From: Aquipuribacter sp. SD81
Lineage (GTDB): Bacteria; Actinomycetota; Actinomycetes; Actinomycetales; JBBAYJ01
DNA: 33,286 bases
Assembly: GCF_037153975.1 (NCBI RefSeq)
Contig: NZ_JBBAYJ010000032.1
Location: 1-33,286, forward strand
Direction of reading: 5' to 3'
Shown piece after piece: positions 15,358-25,602 of this stretch; positions within the stretch are counted from its first letter, which is position 1, and each line of letters opens with the position of its first letter. Made by a program: the position numbers and the translations under genes. The notes under the pieces were generated by a model. The model made no database searches and was not told where the DNA came from. It worked only from the letters and a program-made list of their open reading frames with translations.

Positions 15358-16152
15358 GTGGAGACCGACTCCGGGCCGGTCCGCGCCGCCTACCTCGCCG
15401 TCGCCACCGGCGCCCGCCGCGCGCTGGACGGCACGGGTCTGCTGCGGCGCTGGGACGCCCGCGCGGCGGCCGCGCCGCGGTCGCGGACCGCGCACCTGCG
15501 CACGCTGCTCGCGGTGCACAACGCCGAGGACCTCGTCGCCCTCGACCTGCCGTGGTGGACCTACGAGGCGGTCGACGCGGTCGCCGCGCACCTCGGGCAG
15601 CGCCCCGCGCCGCGGGTGTTCGAGTACGGCTCGGGCGCCTCGACGGTGTGGCTCGCCCGCCGCGCCGCCGCGGTCGACTCCGTCGAGCACGAGGCGGGCT
15701 GGGCCGGCCGGGTCCGGGAGCTGCTGCGGGACGCCGACGGGCTGCGCTGCACCCCGACGCTCCACGTGCCGACGGTGCCGACCGTCCCCGCCGGGGCGAC
15801 GGCGCGGACGCCGTCGGGTGCGCCGTCCGGCCGGGGCCTCGACTTCGACGCCTACGTGCGCACGATCGACGACGTCGAGGGCGCCTTCGACCTCGTGTGC
15901 GTGGACGGCCGCGCCCGGGAGGCCTCGCTGCTGCACGCCCTCGACCGCGTCGCCGACGACGGCCTGCTGCTGCTGGACGACGCCCAGCGCGAGCGGTACC
16001 GGACGCCGGTGGAGCAGGCGCGGGCGCAGGGCTGGTCGATGCGCCGCACCCGCGGGGCGACCCCGTGCCAGCCCCTGCCGCGCGAGACCGTCCTGCTCGC
16101 CCGGGACGGGGAGCGGCTGTCGCGGCTCGGCCGTACCCGGCCCGCCGGGTGA
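15358..16152 (+). CDS. Class I SAM-dependent methyltransferase-like protein
   Basis: A 264-residue cytoplasmic protein. RVFEYGSGASTVWLA (86-100) resembles methyltransferase motif I (E-x-G-x-G-x-S). VDSVEHEAGWAGRV (106-119) gives the acidic residue after strand 2, FDLVCVDGRARE (177-188) is motif IV-like, and LLLLDDAQRERY (203-214) follows. The fold is fairly clear. The substrate is not, though relatives are common in exopolysaccharide and glycan clusters, where sugars are methylated. Residues 137-160 are a low-complexity Pro/Thr/Ala insert. GTG 15358 lies 2 bases after the galE stop. The stop overlaps the next gene by 4 bases, so galE, this gene and the membrane protein gene form one operon. 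Confidence 0.75.
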   Translation: METDSGPVRAAYLAVATGARRALDGTGLLRRWDARAAAAPRSRTAHLRTLLAVHNAEDLVALDLPWWTYEAVDAVAAHLGQRPAPRVFEYGSGASTVWLARRAAAVDSVEHEAGWAGRVRELLRDADGLRCTPTLHVPTVPTVPAGATARTPSGAPSGRGLDFDAYVRTIDDVEGAFDLVCVDGRAREASLLHALDRVADDGLLLLDDAQRERYRTPVEQARAQGWSMRRTRGATPCQPLPRETVLLARDGERLSRLGRTRPAG

Positions 16153-17180
16153 CGGCGGGCGCCGGCGACCCGGCGTCCGGCCCGGCGCACGGCCCGGCGC
16201 ACGGCCCGGCGCACGGCCCGGCGCACGGCCCGGTGCCCGACCCGGTGCCCGACCCGGTGCGGGAAGGACGTCCCGGTGCGGGGCGCGGCCTGCTCGCGTG
16301 GCTGTCGGTGCTCGTGGGCGTCGCCGTCCTCGCGCTCGGCGCGTGGGTCGTCGCCGCGCGCTGGGACGAGGTCGGCCCGGCGCTGGCGGAGATCGGCTGG
16401 GGGCCGACGGCGGCGGCGCTCGCGCTCACCGGTATCGGTGTGCTCGCCACGGGCGAGTGCTGGCGGACGCTGCTCGCGGCCCTCGGCGGACGGCCCGCCC
16501 CCCTGGTCGCGCACCGCGTCTTCTACGTGACGCAGGCCGGCAAGTACGTGCCCGGCTCGGTGTGGCCGGTCCTCGCCCAGGCGGCGCTCGCGCGCCGCTA
16601 CGGCGTGGGTCGCGGCACGGTCGTCACCGCCTCGACCCTGTTCCTGCTCCTGCACACCGCGACGGGGGTCGTCGTGGGGGTGCTCGCCGTCGGCCCCGCG
16701 GTGGCCGGTGCGTGGGCGTGGCTGCTGTACCCGGCGGGGGCGGCCGCGCTGGCCGTGCTCCTGCCCCCGGTCCTCGCGCGGCTGCTCGGCCTGCTCGCCC
16801 GGACCGGCCGCGTGCGTCCCGGCACGGCGCCGTCGTGGGCCGCGACCGGACGCGCCGCCGGGCTCATGGCGCTCGCGTGGGCCGCGTACGGCGCCGCCAC
16901 CTGGCTGCTGCTTCGCCCGTTGCTGGACGGTTCCTCGCCGGGGGCCGTCCGCCTCGCCGTCGGCGGCTACGCGCTCGCGTGGGTGGTGGGCTTCCTCGCG
17001 GTCGCCGCGCCCGCCGGCGTGGGCGCGCGCGAGGCGGTGCTCGTCGCGGTCCTCGCACCGCTCGTCGGGGTCGCGCCCGCCCTGTCGGTGGCACTCGTCT
17101 CGCGCGCGGTCCTCACCGTCGCCGACCTCGGCCTCGCCGCCGCCTCCAGCGGGGTGCTCGCCCGCGGCCGCACCGGCTGA
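16149..17180 (+). CDS. YbhN/LPG-synthase-TM family membrane protein (second copy)
   Basis: A 343-residue polytopic protein, paralogous to the product of 7611-8609. It has the family stretch YVTQAGKYVPGSVWPVLAQA about a third of the way in and APAGVGAREAVLVAVL near the end, at the same relative positions as in the first copy. About eight hydrophobic segments are seen. The cytoplasmic N-terminus has four GPAH repeats followed by PDPV units (residues 11-37), encoded by a 12-base tandem repeat. It is likely a transporter or accessory protein for a lipid-linked sugar, by family and setting. GTG 16149 overlaps the stop of the methyltransferase-like gene, so it is translationally coupled to it. It ends 30 bases from a convergent gene. 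Confidence 0.85.
   Translation: MTAGAGDPASGPAHGPAHGPAHGPAHGPVPDPVPDPVREGRPGAGRGLLAWLSVLVGVAVLALGAWVVAARWDEVGPALAEIGWGPTAAALALTGIGVLATGECWRTLLAALGGRPAPLVAHRVFYVTQAGKYVPGSVWPVLAQAALARRYGVGRGTVVTASTLFLLLHTATGVVVGVLAVGPAVAGAWAWLLYPAGAAALAVLLPPVLARLLGLLARTGRVRPGTAPSWAATGRAAGLMALAWAAYGAATWLLLRPLLDGSSPGAVRLAVGGYALAWVVGFLAVAAPAGVGAREAVLVAVLAPLVGVAPALSVALVSRAVLTVADLGLAAASSGVLARGRTG
16179..16262 (+). repeat. 12-base tandem repeat coding GPAH/PDPV
   Basis: Seven units: four identical copies of GGCCCGGCGCAC (16179-16226) followed by three of the related GACCCGGTGCCC type (16227-16262). Being a multiple of three, length changes here would keep the frame of the second YbhN-like gene. Confidence 0.85.
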
Positions 17181-17210
17181 GCGCGACCGCCCGGGCCCTG
17201 CGACGGGGCG

Positions 17211-18164
17211 TCAGCCGGCGCCGCGCGCCCGCTCGAGGTCGGCCTCGACCATCGCCCGCACGACGTCGTCGAAGCCGAGGGTCGGTGTCCAGCCGAGCAC
17301 CTCGCGGGCCCGCGTCGCGTCGCCGACCAGCGCGGGCCCGTCGACGGGCCGGAAGCGGGACGGGTCGGTCTCGACGTGGGCGCGCCAGTCGTCGACACCC
17401 ACGGCGGCGAAGGCCGCGGCCACGAAGTCCTCGACGGTGTGGCCCCGGCCGGTGGCGACGACGAAGTCGCCGGGCTCGTCGGCCAGCGCCATCCGGTGCA
17501 GCGCGTCGACGTAGTCCGGCGCCCACCCCCAGTCGCGCACCGCGGCCAGGTTCCCCAGGCGCAGCGGGGGGCCGCCGTGCACCGCGACCTGCGCGACGCC
17601 CTGCGTGATGGTCCGCGTGACGAACGTGTGCGGTCGGCGGGGCGACTCGTGGTTGTACAGCACCGCCGCGCTCACGAACCGCCCCGCCGCGCGGTACGTG
17701 CGGGCCAGGTGCAGGGCGTACGCCTTGGCCGCCCCGTACGGCGAGGTCGGGGCGACGGGCGTCGCCTCGTTCTGCGGCACCTCGCCGGAGCCGGCGAAGA
17801 CCTCGGCGCTGCTGGCGACCACCACGCGGGGGCACGCGGCGCCCAGCGCGTGGGCGGCCCCGAGCAGCCGCGCGGTCGCGGCGCCGGTGACGTCGGCGGT
17901 CACGCCCGGGTCCTGCCACGACCGCCCCACGGAGGAGATGCCGCCGAGGTGGAACACGACGTCGGGGCTCGCGTCCGGCAGCAGGCGCCGGAACAGCCCC
18001 GGGTCGGCGAGGTCGCCGGCGGCGACCTCGACCCCGGGCACGAGCGTGCCGTTGGTGTCCCCGGCGCGCACGAGCCCGGTCACGTGCCAGCCGTCGGCCA
18101 GCAGCCGCTCCGCGAGGTAGCTGCCGTCCTGCCCGGTGACGCCGGTGACGAGGGCGCGGGGCAC
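17211..18164 (-). CDS. GDP-mannose 4,6-dehydratase-like SDR (second of a tandem pair)
   Basis: A 317-residue extended SDR. ALVTGVTGQDGSYLAERLL (4-22) binds NAD(P), VVVASSAEVF is the Ser strand, SPYGAAKAY holds the catalytic Tyr and Lys, and LYNHESPRRPHTFVTR is the GDP-mannose-binding motif of the Gmd family. DWGWAPDYVDALHRM is also Gmd-like. It is shorter and more divergent than its upstream neighbour (for instance HLGGISSVGRSW for [12 protein letters not shown]). A natural reading is that the first gene makes GDP-4-keto-6-deoxymannose and this one acts next, as a 4-reductase giving a GDP-6-deoxyhexose such as D-rhamnose. A redundant dehydratase is the alternative. GTG 18164 lies 1 base after the upstream stop, so the two are coupled. 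Confidence 0.85.
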   Translation of the reverse strand: MPRALVTGVTGQDGSYLAERLLADGWHVTGLVRAGDTNGTLVPGVEVAAGDLADPGLFRRLLPDASPDVVFHLGGISSVGRSWQDPGVTADVTGAATARLLGAAHALGAACPRVVVASSAEVFAGSGEVPQNEATPVAPTSPYGAAKAYALHLARTYRAAGRFVSAAVLYNHESPRRPHTFVTRTITQGVAQVAVHGGPPLRLGNLAAVRDWGWAPDYVDALHRMALADEPGDFVVATGRGHTVEDFVAAAFAAVGVDDWRAHVETDPSRFRPVDGPALVGDATRAREVLGWTPTLGFDDVVRAMVEADLERARGAG

Positions 18165-18165
18165 C

Positions 18166-19167
18166 TCAGCCGTCCCCGCCGCCGCGTCCCGCTCGCTCCT
18201 TCTGCTCGGTGAGGTCGGCGTCGACCATCATCGTGACGAGCTCCTCGAAGCGGACCCGGGGCGTCCAGCCGAGCACCTCCCGCGCCTTGCTCGCGTCGCC
18301 GACCAGCACGTCGACCTCCGCCGGGCGCAGCAGGGCCGCGTCGTGCCTGACGAGGCCCGACCAGTCGTCGACGCCGACGTGGGCGAAGGCGACGTCGAGC
18401 AGCTCGCGGATCGAGTGCGTGTGCCCGGTCGCGACGACGTAGTCGTCGGCCTCCGGCTGCTGCAGCATGCGCCACATCGCCTCGACGTAGTCCCCGGCGA
18501 AGCCCCAGTCGCGGCGCGCGTCGAGGTTGCCGAGGACGAGCCCGTCCTGCAGCCCGAGCGCGATGCGCGCGACGGCGCGCGAGACCTTGCGGGTGACGAA
18601 CTCGACCCCGCGCCGCGGCGACTCGTGGTTGAACAGGATGCCGCTGGAGGCGTGCATGCCGTACGACTCGCGGTAGTTGATCGTCATGTAGTGGCCGTAG
18701 ACCTTCGCGACGCCGTACGGCGAGCGCGGCCACAGCAGCGTCGTCTCCCGCTGCGGCACCTCCTGCACGCGGCCGAACATCTCCGAGCTCGACGCCTGGT
18801 AGAAGCGGACGCCGGAGACGTCGTCGCCGCCGTGGAGCCGGACCGCCTCGAGCATGTTGAGCACGCCCTTGCCGGTCACCTCGGTCGTGAGGTGCGCGTT
18901 CTCCCACGAGTAGGCGACGAAGGAGATGGCACCGAGGTTGTAGACCTCGTCCGGGTCCGCCACCGCCATGGCGCGGATGAGGCTCGACAGGTCCGTGAGG
19001 TCGCCGGTCAGCAGGCGCACCCCCGGCACCGTGCGGCGGACGAGGTCGGTCTTGGGGTTGTTCTGGCCGCGGATCAGGCCGTAGACCTCGTACCCCTTGT
19101 CGAGCAGCAGCTCGGCGAGGTAGAGGCCGTCCTGGCCGGTGATCCCGGTGACGAGGGCGCGAGGCAC
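18166..19167 (-). CDS. gmd: GDP-mannose 4,6-dehydratase
   Basis: A 333-residue enzyme converting GDP-D-mannose to GDP-4-keto-6-deoxy-D-mannose, the first step towards GDP-fucose, GDP-D-rhamnose and similar sugars. Motifs: [19 protein letters not shown] (4-22), [24 protein letters not shown] (catalytic Ser/Glu), [12 protein letters not shown] (Tyr/Lys) and [17 protein letters not shown], the GDP-binding hallmark. Length is slightly below the usual 345-375. The start is taken at GTG 19167, which gives the same MPRALVTG beginning as the paralog downstream and lies 8 bases after a CAGGCT box. An in-frame GTG at 19185 is possible. It is the first gene of a two-gene - operon with a second Gmd-like gene. 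Confidence 0.93.
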   Translation of the reverse strand: MPRALVTGITGQDGLYLAELLLDKGYEVYGLIRGQNNPKTDLVRRTVPGVRLLTGDLTDLSSLIRAMAVADPDEVYNLGAISFVAYSWENAHLTTEVTGKGVLNMLEAVRLHGGDDVSGVRFYQASSSEMFGRVQEVPQRETTLLWPRSPYGVAKVYGHYMTINYRESYGMHASSGILFNHESPRRGVEFVTRKVSRAVARIALGLQDGLVLGNLDARRDWGFAGDYVEAMWRMLQQPEADDYVVATGHTHSIRELLDVAFAHVGVDDWSGLVRHDAALLRPAEVDVLVGDASKAREVLGWTPRVRFEELVTMMVDADLTEQKERAGRGGGDG

Positions 19168-19175
19168 GGGACGGA

Positions 19176-19181
19176 AGCCTG
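19176..19181 (-). promoter_or_regulatory. -10-like box of leaderless gmd
   Basis: CAGGCT on the minus strand, 8 bases before GTG 19167. A second candidate, TAGGCC (19197-19202), would serve the alternative GTG at 19185 and overlaps the divergent -10 on the + strand. Confidence 0.4.
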
Positions 19182-19198
19182 CCACGGACGGCCGGGCC

Positions 19199-19204
19199 TA
19201 GGGT
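19199..19204 (+). promoter_or_regulatory. -10 box of the leaderless membrane-protein gene
   Basis: TAGGGT followed by 7 bases and GTG 19212. Confidence 0.55.
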
Positions 19205-19211
19205 GTTCGCC

Positions 19212-20942
19212 GTGCCCTCGCCGACCGTGTCCGCGCGCCGTGCGCCGGAGACGGCACCGGACCGGGGACGGGACAGGACCGCCGGGCGTCGCCCCCGTCC
19301 GGCGCCGGGGGTGCTGCTGGCGGCCGCCGCGCTGCCCGTGGTCGTCGTGGCCCTGCTGTGGCCGGTGCTCGTGTCGCCGGTGCAGGCCGACGACCGCTAC
19401 TGGTACCTGCTCGCGCCCGGTGACTCCGGCGGCTCGTGGGGCGCGGTGCTCGGCCGCGTCGTCGCGGACTCCGACCCCTCCGACGGGCGCCTGACCCCGC
19501 TGGCGTTCCTGCTGCGCCGCCTCGTCGCGCTCGGCGTCTTCGACCTCAGCGTGCTCACCGGGGCGCCGCTGGCGACCCTGCACTCGTGGGTGAAGGTCGC
19601 CTGCCTCGTGGCCGTGCTGGCGGCGGTGTGGGCCTTCGTCCGGGCGTGGGCGTGGCGCGGCGCCGACGGCGTCCTGCGCCGGCCCGGCAGGTGGCAGGCC
19701 GCGCTCGTGTCGCTCGTCGTGCTCGCGGGGCTCGCGGCGGGCGCGCAGACCCAGAACGCCTTCCGCAACGCCTGGGTCGCCTACCCCCTGCTCACCTACG
19801 GGGCGGTGGTCGCGACGCTCGGCACGGTCGCGGTCGTGCTGTGGCTCGCCCGGCGAACCGCCGCCCGCCGGCCGGGCGCGGTGCTCGTGTCCGCGGTCGT
19901 CGGCCTCGCGCTCGCCGTCGCGCTCACCACCACCTACGAGCTGTACTACGTCGCGGTGCCCGCCGCCGTCCTCGCGCTGCTGCTCGCGCCCACCGGAGCC
20001 GACGGCGGCGCCGACCTGCGGGCCCGGCTCGTCGCGGGCGTGCCCCTCGTCGCGGGCTTCGGCGTCCTGCTCACGTGGGCCCGGACGAGCATCGCCGCCG
20101 CGTGCGCGGACCAGGACTGCTACGTCGGCACGACGCCGTCGCTCGGCGCGGCGGCGGTCCGGACCACGTGGACGAACCTCCTCGGGTCCGTCCCGGGCGG
20201 GGGTCGCGACGAGGCGGCCGAGGAGCTCGCGGCCAACGGGCTGGACCCGGCCGTCGCCGGCCCCGGCGCCGGCACGCTGCTGCTGGCGGCCGCGCTCGCG
20301 GCCTGCGTGCTCGTGCTGTGGCGCGCGCTCGCCGTGCGCGCCGACCGGCACCCCGACGGCCGGTCCGCCCACCCCGGCGCCACCGCGGGCGGGCGGGAGC
20401 GGCTGTGGTCGGCGGGGTCGCAGGCCTCGGCGCTCGTGCGGGCGGCCGTCGTCGCGCTCGCCGTCGCCGTCGGCAGCGCCGTCATCATGTCGGTGTCGGT
20501 GCAGGCGCAGGAGGTCGTCGTCTCGCTCGGGCAGCCGTACCGGCACACCGTCGTGACGTGGACGGGGCTCGTGCTCACCGGCGTGCTGCTGGGCCGCGCG
20601 GTGCAGCTGCGCGGGGGCCGCGCCGCCCGGTGGGTCCCCGCGCTCGCGGCGCTCGTCGTCGGCGCGCTCGTGCTGCTCAGCGTCCCGGTGAACACCGCCG
20701 CCACGCGCGCCTCGCTCGCCTCCCCCGCCACGCGCGCGGTGGAGGAGCTGCACCGGGAGGCCGCGGTGGGCGACCCGACCCCCGAGGGCGACCTGCGGCG
20801 CTGCGAGACGGTCGAGCGCGTCGTGCGGGACTGGCCGACGGCCCGGGCCCGCGAGGTGGCGCTGCGGGCCGCCGACGCGACCACCCGGGCGTACTTCGGG
20901 CTGCCGTGGTGCAGCGAGGGCCTCGGGCTCGACGAGGGCTGA
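19212..20942 (+). CDS. Polytopic membrane protein, candidate GT-C glycosyltransferase
   Basis: A 576-residue protein with about 10-11 hydrophobic segments. The first (34-54, VLLAAAALPVVVVALLWPVL) is followed at once by an acidic pair in SPVQADDRYWYLL (D60-D61). An Asp-Asp or Asp-Glu in the first outer loop is the catalytic hallmark of GT-C glycosyltransferases, which take sugars from polyprenyl-phosphate carriers outside the membrane. LTTTYELYYVAVPA lies in a later segment. I recognise no named family with certainty, and a polymerase or an unrelated membrane protein remains possible. The neighbouring gtrA-type and GtrB-like GT2 genes (convergent, 24 bases away) support a role as the outward transferase of a three-part system. 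GTG 19212 is set by the -10 box. The C-terminal 80 residues are soluble and charged, with two Cys. Confidence 0.7.
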   Translation: MPSPTVSARRAPETAPDRGRDRTAGRRPRPAPGVLLAAAALPVVVVALLWPVLVSPVQADDRYWYLLAPGDSGGSWGAVLGRVVADSDPSDGRLTPLAFLLRRLVALGVFDLSVLTGAPLATLHSWVKVACLVAVLAAVWAFVRAWAWRGADGVLRRPGRWQAALVSLVVLAGLAAGAQTQNAFRNAWVAYPLLTYGAVVATLGTVAVVLWLARRTAARRPGAVLVSAVVGLALAVALTTTYELYYVAVPAAVLALLLAPTGADGGADLRARLVAGVPLVAGFGVLLTWARTSIAAACADQDCYVGTTPSLGAAAVRTTWTNLLGSVPGGGRDEAAEELAANGLDPAVAGPGAGTLLLAAALAACVLVLWRALAVRADRHPDGRSAHPGATAGGRERLWSAGSQASALVRAAVVALAVAVGSAVIMSVSVQAQEVVVSLGQPYRHTVVTWTGLVLTGVLLGRAVQLRGGRAARWVPALAALVVGALVLLSVPVNTAATRASLASPATRAVEELHREAAVGDPTPEGDLRRCETVERVVRDWPTARAREVALRAADATTRAYFGLPWCSEGLGLDEG

Positions 20943-20944
20943 GC

Positions 20945-20957
20945 CCCGCCCGGCGGG
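20945..20957. terminator. Small GC hairpin between convergent genes
   Basis: CCCGC / GCGGG with a 3-base loop, followed by the palindromic CCGGCCGG, fills most of the 24-base gap between 20942 (+) and 20967 (-). It is a plausible shared terminator, but weak evidence at this GC content. Confidence 0.3.
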
Positions 20958-20966
20958 CCGGCCGGC

Positions 20967-21968
20967 TCAGGCCGAGGGGCGCGGGTCCCGCAGCGCGCGG
21001 GCGACGTCGGAGGCGAGCTGGTGCGTCGGCGGCTGCTCCTGGCGGGTGTCGGTCCGCACGACGTACGTCGGCTTCTGCATGCTCCGGAAGTGCAGGCGCC
21101 CGATGTACTCCCCCAGCACCCCCACCGACACCATCTGCGCCGCGGAGAACAGCGCGATCATCGACGCCAGCGTCGTGAAGCCCGTCACCGTGATCGTGTC
21201 GGTGAAGTAGCCCCACAGGGTGACGAGCAGCAGCACGACGCCGACGACGCCGAGCACGAGCCCGAGGTAGGTGACGAGCTTGAGCGGCAGGGTGCCGTAG
21301 CCGGTCACCATGTTGAGGGTGTGCCGCACGAGCCGGCGCAGGCCGTAGGCCGACGTGCCGACCTCGCGCTGGTCCATGCGGACGTCGGCGCGGCGGACCG
21401 ACACCGTCGTCCACGACAGCAGCACGTCGAGGGAGGCGAAGGCGTCGGCGGCCTCGGGGAAGCCGTCGCGCAGGTCGGTGCGGAAGGCCCGCAGCGCGCT
21501 CACGTCGTCGGCGTTGGCCACGCCCGCGAGCGCGAGGCCCCGCTTGACCGAGCGCGAGGCGAGGGAGCGCCAGAAGCCGTGCTCCTCGCGCACCGCGACG
21601 CCGTAGACGAGGTCGACGAGCGGGTCGAGCAGCGGCCGCAGCAGCGTGGGCAGCTGGTCCGGGCGGTGCTGCAGGTCGTCGTCCATGGTGACGACGACCT
21701 CGTGCCGGGCGCGCGCGAGCCCGGCGAGCAGGGCGTTGTGCTGGCCGTAGTTGCGGCGCAGCATGACGGCGCGCACGCGCGGCGACGCGGTCGCGAGCGC
21801 GTGCGCGACGGCGAAGGTCCCGTCCGGGCTCCCGTCCACGACGAGGACCACCTCGTAGTCCTCCACGAGGCCCTCGGCGCCCGCGCCGAGCACGGTGTGC
21901 AGGCCCTCGACGAGGGCGGGCAGGGTGAGCTCGGAGCGGTAGCAGGGGACGACGACGCTGACCTTCAC
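20967..21968 (-). CDS. Polyprenyl-phosphate glycosyltransferase (GT2, GtrB/ArnC-like)
   Basis: A 333-residue protein. KVSVVVPCYRSELTL (2-16), VLVVDGSPDGT (41-51), a metal-binding MDDDLQH (95-101) and a C-terminal pair of hydrophobic segments (YLGLVLGVVGVVLLLVTLWG and the following MIALFSAAQMVSVGVLGEYIGR) define the GtrB/ArnC/YfdH type. These enzymes load a sugar from a nucleotide donor onto undecaprenyl phosphate at the inner face of the membrane. GVLGEYIGRLHF near the end is highly typical. The sugar is not readable. GTG 21968 overlaps the stop of the GtrA-family gene by 4 bases, so carrier loading and flipping proteins are made together. Confidence 0.92.
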   Translation of the reverse strand: MKVSVVVPCYRSELTLPALVEGLHTVLGAGAEGLVEDYEVVLVVDGSPDGTFAVAHALATASPRVRAVMLRRNYGQHNALLAGLARARHEVVVTMDDDLQHRPDQLPTLLRPLLDPLVDLVYGVAVREEHGFWRSLASRSVKRGLALAGVANADDVSALRAFRTDLRDGFPEAADAFASLDVLLSWTTVSVRRADVRMDQREVGTSAYGLRRLVRHTLNMVTGYGTLPLKLVTYLGLVLGVVGVVLLLVTLWGYFTDTITVTGFTTLASMIALFSAAQMVSVGVLGEYIGRLHFRSMQKPTYVVRTDTRQEQPPTHQLASDVARALRDPRPSA

Positions 21969-22531
21969 GACGCCCCCCTCCCGGCGCGCCGTCCGCCGGT
22001 GCCGGTCGGGGCGCCCGTCCCGGCGCCCGTGCCCGCGCCCGTGCCGGCGCCCGTGCCGGCGCTCGTGCCGGCGTCGGTGCCGTCGGGGCGGACGTCGCCC
22101 GCGGCCTGCCCGAAGCTGAAGAAGCGGTGCCCGAGGTAGCTGCTGACCGCCACCACGACGATCGCGACCACCTGCGCTGCGAAGGGCGGCATGCCGAGCA
22201 CCTCCACGAGCAGCGGCGTGGCGACGAAGCCGGCCACCATGCCGCCGGACCAGACCGACAGGAAGCGCCACAGGTCCTCCGGCCACGCGCGCCGCGAGCG
22301 GAACACGAGGCGGCGGTAGGCGGGGAAGGCGGCGCAGATCGTGACGACGTGCGCCAGGGCGATCGCCAGCATGTACGGCAGCCCCGCGAGCAGCCCCGTC
22401 GCCACGAGCACGAGGTAGAACACCGTCGTGGTGCCCGCGACCAGCACGTAGCGCACCTCGTGACGGTGCAGCGCACGGGCCACGAGCCTCGCCGGGCCAC
22501 CCGCCGTGGCGGGTGCGTCGTCCTGCCTCAT
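21965..22531 (-). CDS. GtrA-family membrane protein (candidate lipid-linked sugar flippase)
   Basis: A 188-residue protein. The first 140 residues match GtrA: VRYVLVAGTTTVFYLVLVATGLL and three further hydrophobic segments, with an Arg-rich loop YRRLVFRSRR and a final VSSYLGHRFFSFG. GtrA proteins are proposed to turn polyprenyl-phosphate-sugars to the outer face. The last 40 residues are a soluble low-complexity tail of (A/G)TGAG units, encoded by a 12-base repeat and unusual for the family. ATG 22531 is chosen over one at 22585 because TACCCT lies 8 bases upstream and the upstream codons would overlap the divergent promoter. It begins a two-gene operon with the GtrB-like gene. Confidence 0.88.
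   Translation of the reverse strand: MRQDDAPATAGGPARLVARALHRHEVRYVLVAGTTTVFYLVLVATGLLAGLPYMLAIALAHVVTICAAFPAYRRLVFRSRRAWPEDLWRFLSVWSGGMVAGFVATPLLVEVLGMPPFAAQVVAIVVVAVSSYLGHRFFSFGQAAGDVRPDGTDAGTSAGTGAGTGAGTGAGTGAPTGTGGRRAGRGAS
22011..22082 (-). repeat. 12-base tandem repeat in the 3' end of the GtrA-family gene
   Basis: Six units of the type GCGCCCGTGCCG (plus strand), coding the repeated Gly-Thr-Gly-Ala tail. The two middle copies are identical. Confidence 0.8.
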
Positions 22532-22539
22532 GGTGACGA

Positions 22540-22545
22540 AGGGTA
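22540..22545 (-). promoter_or_regulatory. -10 box of the gtrA-type operon
   Basis: TACCCT on the minus strand, 8 bases before ATG 22531. Confidence 0.45.
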
Positions 22546-22560
22546 CGCAGGTCGGTGTGG

Positions 22561-22566
22561 CAGGCT
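22561..22566 (+). promoter_or_regulatory. -10-like box of the wecE-type operon
   Basis: CAGGCT followed by 8 bases and GTG 22575. The divergent starts are 43 bases apart. Confidence 0.4.
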
Positions 22567-22574
22567 GGCCGTCC

Positions 22575-23719
22575 GTGCAGCCCATCGTGTTCAGCCGCCC
22601 CTTCCGCGCCCCGGACGAGCAGGCCTACGTCGCGCAGGCGCTGGAGTCGGGGCACCTGCACGGCGACGGCACGTTCACCCGGCGGGCGACCGCCCTGCTG
22701 CAGGAGATCAGCGGCGCACCGCGCGCGCTCCTCACGAGCTCGTGCACCCACGCCCTCGAGCTCGCCGCCGTGCTGCTGGACCTCGGGCCGGGCGACGAGG
22801 TCGTCGTGCCGAGCTTCACCTTCTCCTCCACGGCTGCCGCCGTCGTGCAGCGCGGGGCCACGCCGGTCTTCGCCGACGTCGACCCGCTCACGCTCGACCT
22901 GACGCCGGAGACGGTCGCGCGCTGCGTCACCGAGCGCACGCGCGCGGTCTTCGTCGTGCACTACGGCGGCGTGGGCTGCGACGTCGACGGCATCCGCGCC
23001 GCCGCGGGCGGGGTGCCCGTCGTGGAGGACAACGCGCACGGGCTCGGAGCCTCCGTGGGCGGGCGACGGCTCGGCACCCTCGGGGAGCTGGCCGCGCAGA
23101 GCTTCCACGACACGAAGAACGTGCAGTGCGGCGAGGGCGGCGCGCTGCTGGTCAACGACGCGCGCCTCGCTGAGCGCGCCGAGGTCGTCCGGGAGAAGGG
23201 GACCGACCGGGCGCGCTTCCTGCGGGGGCAGGTCGACAAGTACACGTGGGTCGACACCGGCTCCAGCTACCTGCCGAGCGAGCTGCAGGCCGCACTGCTG
23301 CTGGCCCAGCTCGAGGCCTTCGACCGGATCCAGGCCGAGCGGCACCGGGTGTGGTCCCGGTACGCCGCGGAGCTGCCGGAGTGGGCCGAGGAGGTCGGCG
23401 CCCGGCTCATGCACGTGCCCGACGACGTCGAGCACCCGGCGCACGTCTTCTACCTGATGGCCCCGACCCACGAGGACCAGACCGGCCTCATCGCGGCGGC
23501 GAAGGAGCGCGGCGTCATCGCGACGTTCCACTACCAGCCGCTGCACTCCTCCCCCGCCGGCCGCCGCTTCGGCCGGGCGGCGCCGGGCGGCTGCCCGGTC
23601 ACCGACGACGCCGCCGCGCGGCTGGTCCGCCTGCCCCTGTGGCCCGGCATGACGGACGACGACGTCTCGCGGGTCGTCGCCGCCGTGCGCGCCTACCGCC
23701 CCGTCGGGGTGCCGGTCGC

Positions 23720-23723
<4 letters not shown>
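22575..23723 (+). CDS. wecE: dTDP-4-amino-4,6-dideoxygalactose transaminase (WecE/RffA type)
   Basis: A 382-residue PLP enzyme of the DegT/DnrJ/EryC1 family that aminates a dTDP-4-keto-6-deoxyhexose. VVPSFTFSSTAAAVVQRGA (77-95), VFADVDPLTLDLTPE (98-112), VVEDNAHGLGAS (149-160, Asp152 against the PLP nitrogen) and SFHDTKNVQCGEGGAL (176-191, Lys181 forms the Schiff base) are in order. The SFHxTKN form with GEGGAL, and the length (E. coli WecE 376), point to WecE rather than to other sugar aminotransferases. The product would be dTDP-4-amino-4,6-dideoxy-D-galactose. The next two genes, a WecD-like acetyltransferase and rmlB, complete that pathway. Cytoplasmic. The start is set by the -10-like box 8 bases upstream. 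Confidence 0.88.
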
Positions 23724-25584
<1,861 letters not shown>

Positions 25585-25602
25585 GGCCGCTCGGCCCCGG
25601 CT

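Noticed and set aside
25585-25602. Hairpin GGCCG/CGGCC between convergent rmlB and the SpoIID-type gene
   Set aside because: Only 5 bp with a 2-base loop, which is too tight and expected by chance at this GC content.
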